From: Calcarisporiella thermophila CBS 279.70
Taxonomy: Eukaryota; Calcarisporiellomycota
Reading direction: 5' to 3'
Assembly: GCF_041956535.1 (NCBI RefSeq)
Contig: NW_027192203.1
Span: 617,406 to 681,405, forward strand
Length of the DNA: 64,000 bases
In this document: positions 33,620 to 45,050 of the stretch, piece after piece
How the letters are laid out: each line of letters starts with the position of its first letter
Numbering within the stretch: position 1 is the first letter of the stretch
Notes under the pieces: model-generated
The model's database searches: none
What the model saw: the letters and a program-made list of their open reading frames with translations, nothing else
What the model was told of the DNA's origin: nothing
Position numbers and translations under genes: made by a program

Positions 33620-34153
33620 GGTCTGTCTTATACAAATCCACACGGATGATTTTCTTCAAAGAAAAATGTGAAATGTAACATATTCAAGAGGCAATCGAAT
33701 TCACTGTAATCCTTTTTTTTTCTACACTCCCGTTTTTACACCTTTGTACTGATATTTGTTTAAATATAAAAATTGATTTTTCTAAAGAGTTGTAGTAGGA
33801 ATTAATATAGAATAGAAATAGAATAGACATGAGCGGATCAACTTCCCTCTTCTCCTAGTTCTCCACAAGCTAAACCAAGAAAAATTATTCCTATTCACAA
33901 CGGAAAAAGAAAGAGAAATAGAGTAGAGCAGAAAAGGCAGGTAAGAAGCTGGGGCGGATCGATAGATGAGGGCAGTATAAAAGAATGCATTAGAAACACA
34001 AAAAAAATATGCAAATCACAAGAAGAGGCCTTTTTATATCTTTCCATCAAGGGATAAAAATAAAATCTGTATACCGCGATAGTATATATATATATATAGC
34101 TAGTACAATAGTATTTAAAGAGATGAAGAGAAAAATGGTTGAAGTTGGAACTC
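33620..34153. other. Convergent 3' flanks
   Basis: AT-rich, with a TA dinucleotide tract near 34083-34098. No gene is recognised. Confidence 0.5.
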
Positions 34154-35639
34154 CTAGTGTTGCTTGTTTGCTTCCACCTCCATACCGCCCTCGAGCACGG
34201 CAACGCGCATATGCGACAACAGGTTTCGAGCCGCGTTGGAGTGGTCGTAGGTGCCTCCGTTGAAAGCGGTGGTCATGTCCTTTCCGATCCCGCTGAGAAT
34301 AAGAGAACGACCTCCGGGATGCTCGTCAATAAAGGCGGCCACGTCGTGGACAACTCCTTCAACCGCGATCAGGGCCCGGTTTTCCTTCTCACATAAACGC
34401 TTCACTAAACGGGGAGAGAGCAGTCAGAGCCACCGGAGGAGGAATGGAATGGAAAGACGGGCTTACACTCTTCAAACGTGATGGTGGGGAGAGTATTGAT
34501 CGGGATGCCCCATGAGAGTTTGGCTCGCTTAATATCCAGCTTTTTCTGCATCATGTTGATGAGGCCGCGCTGCACCTCATTCTCGGGGAATTTTTTGAGA
34601 TTATAAGCGAGGCCAAGGTAGGACATGGCTTTAATAAACCATTTGGTTGGATCGTATTGGTAGAAGCGGATGGCATTGCGGTAGTCATTCGGGAACTCGT
34701 GGTGAACTATGAATATGAAAACAAAAAAGAAAACAGGTGCATTAGTGGGGAACAAAACAGCGCACGGTAAAGCAAATGCGAAAAGAGGATGGTGGCAATC
34801 AACAAATAAAACACAAAGGTATATAGTTAAAGAGAGCACTCACAGTTGTGGTATCCTTCGCCCATGGTCATGATGGCCGTGATGAAATGGTCACGGGGAG
34901 TCCGGCGGTCATCGTACGAGGCCTCGCCCAAGTAATGGGCCAAACTATTGACACAGAAAGTGGCATGATGGACGAAACATAACCGGGCGGTCCCAGCGTA
35001 GAAGTATCCACCCTTCCAGTCCCCCCACCCTAAGCCCGCCACCAGCGTCGGGAAGAGATAGCCCATGCCAATGGCAAAAAGGGGGTAGTACTTGTGTTGA
35101 ATTCGTATGATGGGATTGGCGTCGAGGTCGGTGACGTCTGCGTAACCGATTTTGATGCCTTTGCCGCGATTCACCAGCATCCAGCCAATATGAGACCACA
35201 GCAGGCCACGGTGGGCACTATAGGGATCCTTGTCCGTGTCGGTATAGCGGTGGTGGGCGCGATGTCCGCGCGACCACCACCGGATCGAGCCCTGCACCGC
35301 TCCTGCCCCGGCCAGGGCAAGGTACCACTCCAGGATCGGGTGGGCGTTATAGGCCCGATGGGCCCAGAGCCGGTGGTATCCGCCCGTGATGCCAAGGGCC
35401 GTGATGAAATAGTAGACTACGGCCCATATCAATGTCTTCCTCTGGAGCTCCACCGTCAGCAAACCATAGATGGACGCTAAAGGGGTTCCTATAAGGATCA
35501 CCACGTGCACCCAGTTGACATACTTATACCAGTTGCTAAATGTGATAGGCCCATCAAAGAGAGGCTCCAGTTTCTCCTTCTTCCCGCTGCTGGAGGGAAC
35601 AGAGGTCGTGGTGGTAGTGGAAGTTATCGTTGTCGACAT
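34154..35639 (-). CDS. OLE1: Acyl-CoA delta-9 desaturase with C-terminal cytochrome b5 domain
   Basis: Three exons: 35639-34844, 34706-34467 and 34404-34154, giving 428 residues. The three histidine boxes are present: [26 protein letters not shown], and GYHNFHHEFP created by the first splice. Hydrophobic pairs flank them ([36 protein letters not shown]). The C-terminus is a cytochrome b5 fold with [16 protein letters not shown] carrying the haem-ligand HPGG. This is the Ole1 arrangement, an ER enzyme that places the first double bond in stearoyl/palmitoyl-CoA using its own b5 as electron donor. A Ser/Thr tract ([14 protein letters not shown]) precedes the catalytic part. Confidence 0.96.
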
Positions 35640-36387
35640 TTCGTTTTCGTTTTAACCAATTCTCGCCAATCTGTTTTTTTTTTCCTGAATTCCAATGAGG
35701 AAAATAAAACGCGCAGATAGTATATGTATAAAAATGAAGTGGTCGATTTCCTAGTTTATAGCACACAATAGATATATTTATTGATGTATTAGTGTAGTGA
35801 AGGGGAACAGATGTAGCGGAGGAGAGGAGAGAAGAGAAGAGGAGGAGAGGGGGGGAAAATAAAGCAAAAATGATACGTGCCCGTGAGAAGCTACCGCGGA
35901 AGAGGAGAAGGGGCGTGTTTAGAAAATGGAAAAAAGAAGCAAGAACGAGGATAGCTTCGTAGATTTGTACTCTTTTGCCCCAAAACAAGTGGTAGATCCG
36001 AATTATTATCGCCCATCATCGCTGCCTAGCTGGCCCAGTAAATTGCCCACCCTTGGCCCTAGGGGACTGTAATCAGGAGCCGACCCTGCAGTCGGCCCTA
36101 CCCCCAATTTGTCCTTTGGTATTCACGGTCATAAAATGTTGGGGGATGGCGAGATAGGCACTTTGACATTACAATAAAATATTATACTGCTCGGACGATT
36201 GTGACGCCTCCCAACAAATCATCCGCCGCGGCCCTGCCCTCTTCTCGATAAATCTTGGAATTTTAGAACTCCCCAACATTCAAATTTAGAGTTAAACGCG
36301 GATGAGAACATCCATTTCCATTTTGGACCATTTGGATCATGCATTAAAATCATGCCATCTTTATTTTGCGACCTACAGCCTCTCTCT
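35640..36387. other. Intergenic, promoter of the desaturase gene
   Basis: AT- and GA-rich with a small GC hairpin at about 36080-36100. Downstream is the 3' flank of the cyclophilin gene. Confidence 0.45.
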
Positions 36388-38503
36388 CTACCAGCTGTCA
36401 AAGTTACCAAATGTGTAGCCAGTCACCTGTTTGGCCTTCTTATTACCCATCTCCGGGCCCTCGACGCTCTCCCCATTAGCCGTTAATGCCGTGGAAGCCG
36501 CGCGCTTCTCTTGCCTGCCGGCCAAATATTTGCCGACGCCATTACTTTTTGTTGTGCCGACGGGGGACGCAGAGGAGGTCACTCGGGCCGTCCCTAGCCA
36601 AGTAACAGTGTCGTCGCTTTGCACCTCTTTCTTAGTAGCTTGCTGCTGGTACTTTTGCTTGCGCTCCAGTCGCTTCTTCCATTCCTCAAACGGGTCCACA
36701 AACACTACTACGTCGAGCATTTTGATGTCTTGCTTGGGCCGATCGCCGTCATCAGTGTCCACCTCTTCAATCTGATCCAGCACCTCCATCCCCCCAACAA
36801 CGCGCCCAAAAATGGTGTGCTTCATATCCAGATGCTGACACGGCCGAAATGTAATGAAGCTACAGGGAGAAATGAGCCGTTTAGGGGGGTGGGAGAGAGC
36901 AAAAAAAAAAACCTACAATTGGGAGGAGTTTGTGTTTTGGCCCCTGTTTGCCATGCTAAGTATGCCGCGCTCATTGTGCTTGAGGCTAGAGCGGCATTCA
37001 TCCTCAAAATCCTTCTTCCAGTAAGATTCGCCGCCTTTTCCTGTGCCAGTTGGATCGCCGCCTTGAATCTTCGTGAAAAGGAAAATGGTACGTTAATATC
37101 TCCAAATGGAGACAATGGAATCTCCACTGAATTAACTTACCATAAAATGCTTGATTTTTCGATGAAATGCGATGTTCTTGTAATAGCCAGATTTGGCCAA
37201 CATAATGAAATTATAACACGTCTTGGGGGTCTATTTGTAGAGCAACCATTTAAGGTCAAGGATTCATAAATGCATCAGATAAAAAAAGAACCTAACGTTT
37301 ACCTGATCACAGTAAAGCTCCAAGTTCAAATTTCCAAAATTGGTCACGATTCTTGCATACCCCTTGGCTTTGATCTGCTTGAACATGAACTCCTCCTCAT
37401 CTATCAAAGCTCGCTCATTTATAAGCACTGGATCCATTGATGTAGAGGTAAAAGATGCGGCGGCGCGTCCAGTACTATAATGCGCAGCGTTATAGGCTGG
37501 TTTTGAGGGGTTGGATCCGACCAGGGCCGGTTTGTTATAATCGGAGAGCTTTTTGCCCTCGGATTCGCTATCTGCGCTCTCCTTTGCCTATGGAGACGGA
37601 AAATACTCTAATTAGGCATCCATATAATAGAGTCATCGAATAGGTTCAACACAAATGATATACCTTTTCGCTCAGCTCGGCTAGAACTCTACCCGTTGTG
37701 CCTCTTGTATTGATATTATACAATGGATCAGCTCTTGCCTTCTCCTCCTCTTCGCTCAAAACTCTTAAATTATGCTTAAGATGGTAGAATTGCTGCAGAT
37801 TTCGCAGTCTTAAGTCGTTGGGGTCCTGTAGGATGATGAGATCTTTGCGTGTGAAGGGTTCGTCATTCAATAGATCGCGCCAGTGCTTGGGTTTGATATT
37901 AAGTTTGTCTATTGCATCCTGGGCATAAACATTGCCGGTCGTGCGAACGGCAGTGATTGCTGTGTGATCCGTGAAGACTCGGAAAGTGATGGGACAATGG
38001 TATTCTCCTAAGAATTCATCCTGATTAATATGTGGCAACTACACAGCAAAATTAGGGGGTTACCATTAGCATTCTTGGAGAAATGCAGTTTTGTTAGTGA
38101 CTTGGCGCTTAATTTTTGGCCGGTGACAGGATTGATTCCATACTTTTTTAGAAAAGGGGCCAAATATCTAGAATCGATCTTCGAGTTAATATAAGGATTA
38201 TTTGCTCCAGAACGTACTCAAGTAGATCACATACTTCAAATCAAATATAATCCCTTCTGGGGTGCACACTGGATCCTCGAACGGCTGGAGTGATAGCGCA
38301 CAGAAATTAAATGGTAATCTCTTGAAATCCTGCAGCTTTCTCTTTTTCGATATACCACCCATCGATGCTCCCTCTGGATCTGCAGTCCCGTCCCATTCTG
38401 AATGGGTTATATAGAGTTTATCCTAGCCATAGTTAAACGATGAATATTGGTCTGAATTCATTCTCAAAGTATCAGCGAGCATACTCACCGTTCCTTTTCC
38501 CAT
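36388..38503 (-). CDS. PPIL2: U-box cyclophilin, PPIL2/Cyp60 type
   Basis: Eight exons: 38503-38489, 38422-38235, 38167-38064, 38007-37664, 37587-37303, 37230-37141, 37068-36917 and 36859-36388, with all phases closing at 549 residues. The first exon codes only MGKGT. The modified U-box spans about 25-110 ([38 protein letters not shown]). The middle has [20 protein letters not shown] and [17 protein letters not shown], both PPIL2 hallmarks. The cyclophilin domain (about 290-455) has [42 protein letters not shown] and [11 protein letters not shown]. It is a nuclear spliceosome-linked prolyl isomerase with possible ubiquitin-ligase activity. It is divergent from the FIT2-like gene. Confidence 0.94.
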
Positions 38504-38734
38504 TTTAGTAGATCTCACTCCTTCCGATCCTCTTCATCTCTCGATCAAGTAGGAACCCTATGGAAGAGTGAAATGTGGCACAGCGGTGACGTTGCCAAGA
38601 CTTTAAAGATTTTAATCCGAATTTGTAAAACGAGAGCTCCCCTTTTTCACTTCTAAAACCACCCCAATTCGATTAATTAATTCTTCACCTCGATCTCCGT
38701 CAGCTCCTTGCTTAATCTGGTCTTGCCTTCAAGT

Positions 38735-39598
38735 ATGAACGGGGATACATCTTATATACTACCTGCATCCACTCGTACGAATAAACGTAATTTATCTGGA
38801 ACTAAAGATTTTGAAGCCCATTCAGGCAGACTAACATCGCACACGGGATCAGATCGAACACGTTCTTCCTCAGCATCGCCTGCACCACTGCCCAATAAAA
38901 AGACACATGGCAGATTCCTCCCGGTACTTTCTCCGCATCAATACCTCTTTTTGCTTTATCCCATCATCATCTTATATGGTTCGTTCTACTACCTCCCCTC
39001 TGCCGAGAGCGAAAGCTATTTCTCACAAAAAACCAATATCTTTAATCGCATTTTCGCCAAGAATGGCTGGGGATGGACCACCATTGCATTTGCGATCTAT
39101 GTGATCGGGCAACGACAGTCCGGGTGGCATAAGGCAATTGTTCGGTGGATAATGGCCACCGTGTACTGGTATGCATTGACGCAATGGTGTTTTGGGCCTA
39201 GCGTATTCGACCGAGTGTACGTATATACCGGGGGGAAGTGCTCTGTGGATGGACACTTTACTGGGCGATTATGCAAAATGGGTGGAGGTGAGTGGCACGG
39301 AGGGCACGACGTGAGCGGCCATGGGATGCTTCTAGTGCACTCTTCTCTATTCCTGATCGAGGAGATGTCCGAGACTTTCTACCGGCTTTTCGATCAGGTG
39401 AAGACATGGCACGTTGCAAGCGCGGCGGCCCTAATAGCGCTGTGGGCGGTGATGCTCTTCTACACCGCGGTGTACTTCCACGATCTTCCGGAAATGCTGA
39501 GCGGCTTATTCGCGGGGTCTGCCTACTGGGCCGTTGCCTATGGTTGGCTGTTCCGACACTCGGTCTTTCCAGGATTGCCTCATGCACATTATTATTAG
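38735..39598 (+). CDS. FIT2/Scs3-family ER lipid-droplet protein
   Basis: The ORF is intronless, and the first true ATG at 38735 (MNGDTSYILPASTRTNK) gives 287 residues. After a basic Ser-rich cytosolic head come six predicted membrane segments (YLFLLYPIIILYGSFYYL, WTTIAFAIYVIG, AAALIALWAVMLFYTAVYF and others). The family motifs are HDVSGHGMLLVHSSLFLIEE and FHDLPEMLSGLFAGSAYW, holding the two catalytic-type His residues. FIT proteins cleave acyl-CoA at the ER lumenal side and are needed for lipid-droplet budding; yeast Scs3 also affects phospholipid metabolism. Only 231 bp separates it from the divergent PPIL2 gene. Confidence 0.9.
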   Translation: MNGDTSYILPASTRTNKRNLSGTKDFEAHSGRLTSHTGSDRTRSSSASPAPLPNKKTHGRFLPVLSPHQYLFLLYPIIILYGSFYYLPSAESESYFSQKTNIFNRIFAKNGWGWTTIAFAIYVIGQRQSGWHKAIVRWIMATVYWYALTQWCFGPSVFDRVYVYTGGKCSVDGHFTGRLCKMGGGEWHGGHDVSGHGMLLVHSSLFLIEEMSETFYRLFDQVKTWHVASAAALIALWAVMLFYTAVYFHDLPEMLSGLFAGSAYWAVAYGWLFRHSVFPGLPHAHYY

Positions 39599-40310
39599 AT
39601 GTGAATATTTCATTTCCATTTAGAATTTGTTGTTTATATATGCACCCTTGTTATATCTAATAAACCACGCTAATCATCCATGCGCCTTGCCGAGCGTCCA
39701 TCCGCAGCCCGTGGCTTTCACGCTGGAATCTCACGGACAATCAAGCGGGCCAACTAGGCCAAGCGGCCTGCTTCCACTCGTTGACGGAGAACGGAAAGAT
39801 TCCAGCCCGAATTTCTAATTAATTTTTCCACGGGATGATAAGCAATCCCTGGGCAACGGTTTGTCCCACGTTGCAATATTGGTTCGACGCGCGGGCTTTC
39901 CAAATCTCCCAAATCTGCACCGTGGATATGACTTGCAAACATCTAAGCCTAATCCAAATCGAATCTTCCCTCTTCGGCTTCCGGCTCTTCTCAGGGGGAG
40001 TCACCGGCTCCTCGGAGGGTGCATCCCACCGCCTGCAGCCCTGCTCCACGGGACTGCTAACCTCTAATTGGAGATGCCCCTGTCGCCGACTCGCGTGCCC
40101 TTTGAGGAGTTATTTTTATGCGGCAGCTGGATTCCTATAAAATAAGCTCGCTCTAATCAACGGGGACCACAGTGTGCGACGCTATACCCTATCCAAGTTG
40201 TTAGTCCGCAGGTTCCCCTGCCCTCACGCCCCTTTGAATCTTCTTCTCGCCCTGCACTCATCCCACACTTCTCATTGCCATTCATTATCTCGCCACTTTG
40301 CACATCTCTT
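39599..40310. other. Intergenic, promoter of the Msy-type channel gene
   Basis: No gene is recognised. A TATA-like element lies at 40136-40144. Confidence 0.45.
40136..40144 (+). promoter_or_regulatory. TATA-like element of the Msy-type channel gene
   Basis: tataaaata on the plus strand lies about 170 bases before the ATG at 40311. Confidence 0.4.
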
Positions 40311-43300
40311 ATGTCTCTTGACAAACAGAAGATCGAGGGTAGGAATGCAGTTTTAATATAATGTCTTGCTTTGAGAAAAGGGGATCACTGATAATTATTA
40401 ACCTTCATTTGCTTCCACCCCTCTGCTTTTTTATTTGTTTTTGGCTTAGTCTCCCTTCCTTCATCAGAACGCCCAACCGATGCTATAATTCGTATCTCCA
40501 GTGACGATGTCATCAAACCCAATGACGCTCTTGAGTATAAAACGCCCGGCGACGAGCCGGAAGAATTCGATTGGAATGATGACGATGAAGAATTCGCTGC
40601 GAATCCACCTAAACGCGCTCCCCGAAGCAGCCGCTACAACATCGTCTGGGCTGTTTTGAAGGCTTTGCTCATTCTTGCCTTTATCAGTGCAGCGGTTGGA
40701 CTTAATGTGCACTTTCCTCGAGAATTAAATCAGTTGAAATTCTGGTTTACATGGCTCGCATTTATGATGGTTATTACCGTTGTGACATGTTGGGGCGTCG
40801 GGATTGTGCCATGGGTAGTCCATAAGCTTACACTCAGGCTTTCACCCAAAAAAACAGAGCGCGTCATGTCACAATTAGAGGTAAAATGCAATGAAGTTGA
40901 AGCCGGTCCTGAGCCTGTAACTGAAAACTTTGACCCGATGAATTTTGCCAAACCCTAGTATTTCATAGCCGTCATTTTCTACGTGAAATTGTTCATTGTC
41001 ACGGCCTGGGCCTGGCTCAGCTATTGGGTGTGTGCATTGCTTTTGTTTCAGACCATCGATGCGTACAATTTCATATTATTCAAAATCATGCAATGCGCGT
41101 TTTTCGGCTCGCTCTTACTTCTGATTGAGAAGCTACTCCTGCAAATCATCGTGACGAAATTCCACCGGAAGGCCTACAAGACGAGAATCAAGGATAACGA
41201 GTATGCGCTATGGGGTAAGCAATCCTATAGGCACCAGGCGCCTCTCTTCTCTATTAACTATTTTTGCCTTGCTGTTCCTCTAGTTCTCGATCGATTTAAG
41301 AAGGTCATCCAGAAATACGAGAACTCTAAATTGCTTGGAAAACTTCGCAAGAAAATGCTGCGCACCGAGACGGGAATCGAGGAGCCATCTGCCGGCAATG
41401 ACTCGCGTGTTCACCTCAATAATTTCGAGGGCGACATGTCACCACAACCGCCCACGAGAACTTACACGGACAGCACCGTTGATAGTGGGAAAAAGCGCAG
41501 CTCACACATCTTCAATCGCATCAAGAGCATTCCCCTTGGGGGCAAGCCTTCTGACCTCCTGACGCTTAACAGTGGAAATATCAAGTACCACAAGCATGAT
41601 GAGGATGAGACGACCTACCAGGCCAAAAAGCTTGCGAGGAAGCTGTTCGAAGCACTCATCAATGATGACGCAGAAGACAAGGATGGTCATCGGACAAAGC
41701 CACAAAACCTAGAGGAGACAGGTGAACGCACCTACCTGTTGCCGGACGATTTCTTTGCTTATTTTGACACGGAGGAGGAGGCTCAAAATGCCTTCAAGAT
41801 TTTCGACCGGTAGGCATTTTCTATCTTGAAACTTCTCCCATTCTCCTTCCCCCTCCCCCCATACTGATCTATTGTGTTTGCCTTCTTCTCCTGTATCTAG
41901 GGACGGCAATGGTGATATTAGCAAGAAGGAAATCCGTAGCGCTGTGATCAACATCTATCGCGAGCGCAAGGCCATTGCCACGGCGCTTCGTGACCTCTCG
42001 CAGTGCACTGGGAAATTAGATAATATTCTTCTCACCATTGGGTTCATGGTGTGGTTCCTCATCGCCCTCAGCAGCTTCAACGTTTCTCTCAGCGGACTGC
42101 TGCCGTTCTGGTCCGCATTGCTGGCAATGAGTTTTGTGTTCGGGCAGGCGGCAAAAGATATGTTTGAAAGTGTTATTTTTGTATTTATGGTGCATCCCTT
42201 CGACGCTGGAGATAGGATTTATTTGAACGGAACCCATATGATTGTCACCGAGATGGGACTACTCACAACCACCTTCACGTAAGTGCTTGTTGAATTTTGT
42301 ATTTGGATGTGTTCTGGCATTAACTCTATATGCTCCCCTATGGCGGCTGGACAATAGACGGTGGGATGGGTGAGTAAAAGATGTTTTCACAAGAGGCTCT
42401 CGATTGGTATTCATTAACTTGGAATACGATTTTTTATTTGCGCCTCTGTATATTTAGAGTTGTTATCTATCATCCCAATAACCAGCTCGCAAACATGAAC
42501 ATTGAGAACGTGCGACGGTCGGGTAATATGTCGGAGGCAATGAGTAAGTAGTCACCCTCAAACTGCTGGGTATACGTGCCGAAATTCCTTATCCCTTGCG
42601 ATACCCCCTGCATAGCTATTGCCATCGATTTCTACACACCCAGTCTTAAAATCAAGGAGGCACAGGAGCGGATGAACGAGTGGGTGGCGAAAGAGGCGGC
42701 ACGCGACTTTACTCTCGGGTCATTCAGCCTGCTTTTCAATAACATGTAAGTGGCTTGAACCTCTCTTAGTTGATTGAGAAATGAGCGCTGAATTTGGTAT
42801 ATCAAAAGGATCGATACCAATAAGTTAGAGCTGCTGGTCTGCTTTGAACACAAATCGAACTGGCAAAACATGGGAGAACGGTTTACGCGGAGAACAAAGG
42901 TAAGTGGCAAGTTTTGTTCTACCCAACGAAGGCCGAAAGGGTAACTTTGTACTTTTTCGAAGCTGCTTTTTGCATTTAAACAAATCCTCGAAGAACTCAA
43001 CATTAAATATTATAACGTACCTCAACCTGTTATTCCTTGTTCTCCTCCACCCTATTCCCTACAATCCACACCGAACTCAGGCAATGCCTCCCATACTACC
43101 AACCCTTTTGCTAGCCCACCCATTCTCGGACCCGCACCCGCTTCAACCTCGCACCAGAACCGTTCTGGAAATCAGCAGCCCGGGCCAAGAGAAGATCAAA
43201 CAAATGCGGAACAACTTCATCTCTATCAGCAGATGATGGTGCAACAACATATGGCACAAGTACAGCAGCAGCGACAAAATGATGATGTATCGTGGCTCTT

Positions 43301-43346
43301 GGGGGCAGCCGCAGGAAGCTCACATTTAGAAAATGAACAACGATAG
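40311..43346 (+). CDS. MscS-family mechanosensitive channel with EF-hand (Msy1/Msy2-like)
   Basis: Ten exons: 40311-40338, 40468-40880, 40959-41214, 41284-41809, 41901-42278, 42358-42369, 42458-42543, 42616-42745, 42809-42899 and 42963-43346. Phases all close and give 767 residues. An acidic cytosolic head leads into several TM segments (VLKALLILAFISAAVGLNVH; MVITVVTCWGVGIVPWVV; FIVTAWAWLSYWVCALLLF). An EF-hand loop DRDGNGDISKKE spans the fourth splice. The MscS pore and beta region follow (GFMVWFLIALSSFNVSLSGL, AAKDMFESVIFVFMVHPFD, YHPNNQLANMNIENVRRSG). The C-terminus is Gln/Pro-rich. Fission yeast relatives are ER channels controlling Ca2+ after hypo-osmotic shock. Exon 6 is only 12 nt. Confidence 0.93.
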
Positions 43347-44087
43347 GTTAAGAGGTAGCACACTACATCATGGCATTGGTATTTCGTATTCATATTTGCG
43401 GGCAGATAGGGCTATTATACCAGCTGAATTGGATGAAAATTTATTTCATTATTTCACCTTGTTACCATACATATATATATATATATATGAATATATTACC
43501 CTGTTATAATCTCTTTCTTCAACCATCCCCTCTGAAATAACACATTAAATAAGGAGAAAAAATAATGAATGGAAACTCCGCATTCACACAAACAAAAAAG
43601 AGGACATTTATAGATAGGTATTCATTTCAATGATACTAAAATAATTCTCCTAATTCTTCGGCCAAATGTACAAGTCGATCCACTTTCTAAGCTCTAAAGC
43701 ATTCAACCTTGACCTTAATTATTTCCACCTTGGTGGCAATTAGCCCCAGAGTAAGGAGATGTGTTTTTTAACTCAGCCCAGTCATCTGGAATAGCTTACA
43801 GATGATGGAGCCCTGTTTGGTTTGCCACCCACTATTCCACTTTGCCTTTTATTATTAAGTCTTATTGTTTCTTACATACAACTTGTAAGGTGCGTATGTT
43901 TTATTTAATTTTACCCACGCTATCTTCTTTTTTCGTAAAGACCTGCCTGCTATTAAACACATCGCTGTCTCCTTACCCCCAAACTTGTCAACGATGGAGG
44001 TGTTTTATCGATCCTTATCAATTAAGCATTTTATTGATTGATACTTTCACAAAGATATATTCATTCATGTTATACGACACAGCTTCA
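43347..44087. other. Convergent 3' flanks with TA repeat
   Basis: Contains a TA dinucleotide tract at about 43470-43488. No gene is recognised. Confidence 0.5.
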
Positions 44088-44456
44088 TTAAATATTCACT
44101 TCCTCCATCCCTGGCCAAGGACATTGTCCATTCACTTTATTAAAGCATGAATAATAGCTACCCTCGTTTTTCCAACAAGGTGCGCAATTCTTAGTGCATG
44201 CCGGAACACTTTGCATGTTGCCTGGTCTACAGCTCGTTTTGCCTTCACTTGAATTTCTATCCCACATACCACTCCAAGGGCACCTCCCTTCGAGTGTATA
44301 ATCATAACAATCGTATTTGTTTCCATTTTTAAGCCAACACGGCGGACAGTTCGATACACCAGTACAAAGAGTACCCGTATTGCCCCGATCACAACTGTTC
44401 GGAAGCTGACCACTGACTACCGAGAGCGCAATGAAAACTAGGGGTAAAAAATGCAT
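44088..44456 (-). CDS. Small secreted cysteine-rich protein with two internal repeats
   Basis: A single exon encodes 122 residues. The N-terminus is a clear signal peptide (MHFLPLVFIALSVVSGQLPN). The mature part has two related units: NCPPCWLKNGNKYDCYDYTL with GRCPWSGMW, and NCAPCWKNEGSYYSCFNKVN with GQCPWPGME. The shared pattern is C-x-PCW, then Y-x-C, then CPW-x-GM, with further Cys residues (SCDRGNTGTLC; TSCRPGNMQSVPAC). Small size, signal peptide and paired Cys fit an extracellular or cell-wall protein, or an effector-like secreted protein. I do not recognise the family and assign no activity. Confidence 0.75.
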   Translation of the reverse strand: MHFLPLVFIALSVVSGQLPNSCDRGNTGTLCTGVSNCPPCWLKNGNKYDCYDYTLEGRCPWSGMWDRNSSEGKTSCRPGNMQSVPACTKNCAPCWKNEGSYYSCFNKVNGQCPWPGMEEVNI

Positions 44457-45050
44457 TTTGTTAAGTGCTAAATCCCTTCAACTAATCCAAAACTGATGAA
44501 AATTCAACAAAAAGAGATATGAATAAAGTTTAATATAAAAAGTATTAAATTGAAGAATAAATCATTCCGCTTCAAAAAAGCAATCTGTGCCCTTTTATTT
44601 GTGAAGTGTGTCGATCGTGTTGGATGGGTTTTTGGAACTAAACTTGAAATACAGGCTTATGGTTGATCTTTTATTGTGGCCAAGACCCGGTTGCTTGTTT
44701 TGCTTCAGTAAGGATACTTTCCTTGCACATCGCTATAGTTAGATATGCTAAGCATTTTTTAGCCGAAAAGCTATGCGCGAAATATGTAGCTTGCACAATA
44801 TATTCATATAGGTATTGCATATTTTATGCTCTGCAACCGTTACAGTAAGATGCTGGGCCAGTTTTCCAAGACGAACCACCGCAGTTGTTTGTTTTCCCAC
44901 GGTAGCGACCACAACATATTGCAAGACGGATGCATCCTTTATTGATTTGGCCTTGTTTATTTAATTTCCTTCTATACAATGATTCCCAACAATTAAACCA
45001 TGAAATAAATTAAAATTCAGACACCATCTCCAGTAATAAGGTTCACACCA
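44457..45050. other. Intergenic, promoter of the small secreted protein plus a cryptic ORF
   Basis: AT-rich upstream region of the 44088-44456 gene. It contains a separate Cys-rich minus-strand reading frame at 44824-44996, described on its own. Confidence 0.4.
44824..44996 (-). pseudogene. Cryptic Cys-rich reading frame (gene remnant or unannotated exon)
   Basis: This minus-strand frame is open for about 55 codons before a TAA at 44824 and encodes seven Cys in a peptide-like layout: a single C in NCWESLYRR, then KGCIRLAICCGRYRGKTNNC and the end PASYCNGCRA. No in-frame ATG or signal peptide precedes it, and a stop lies just upstream. It is either the last exon of a small gene whose first exon I cannot place, or a remnant. 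It sits next to another small secreted Cys-rich gene. Confidence 0.3.
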
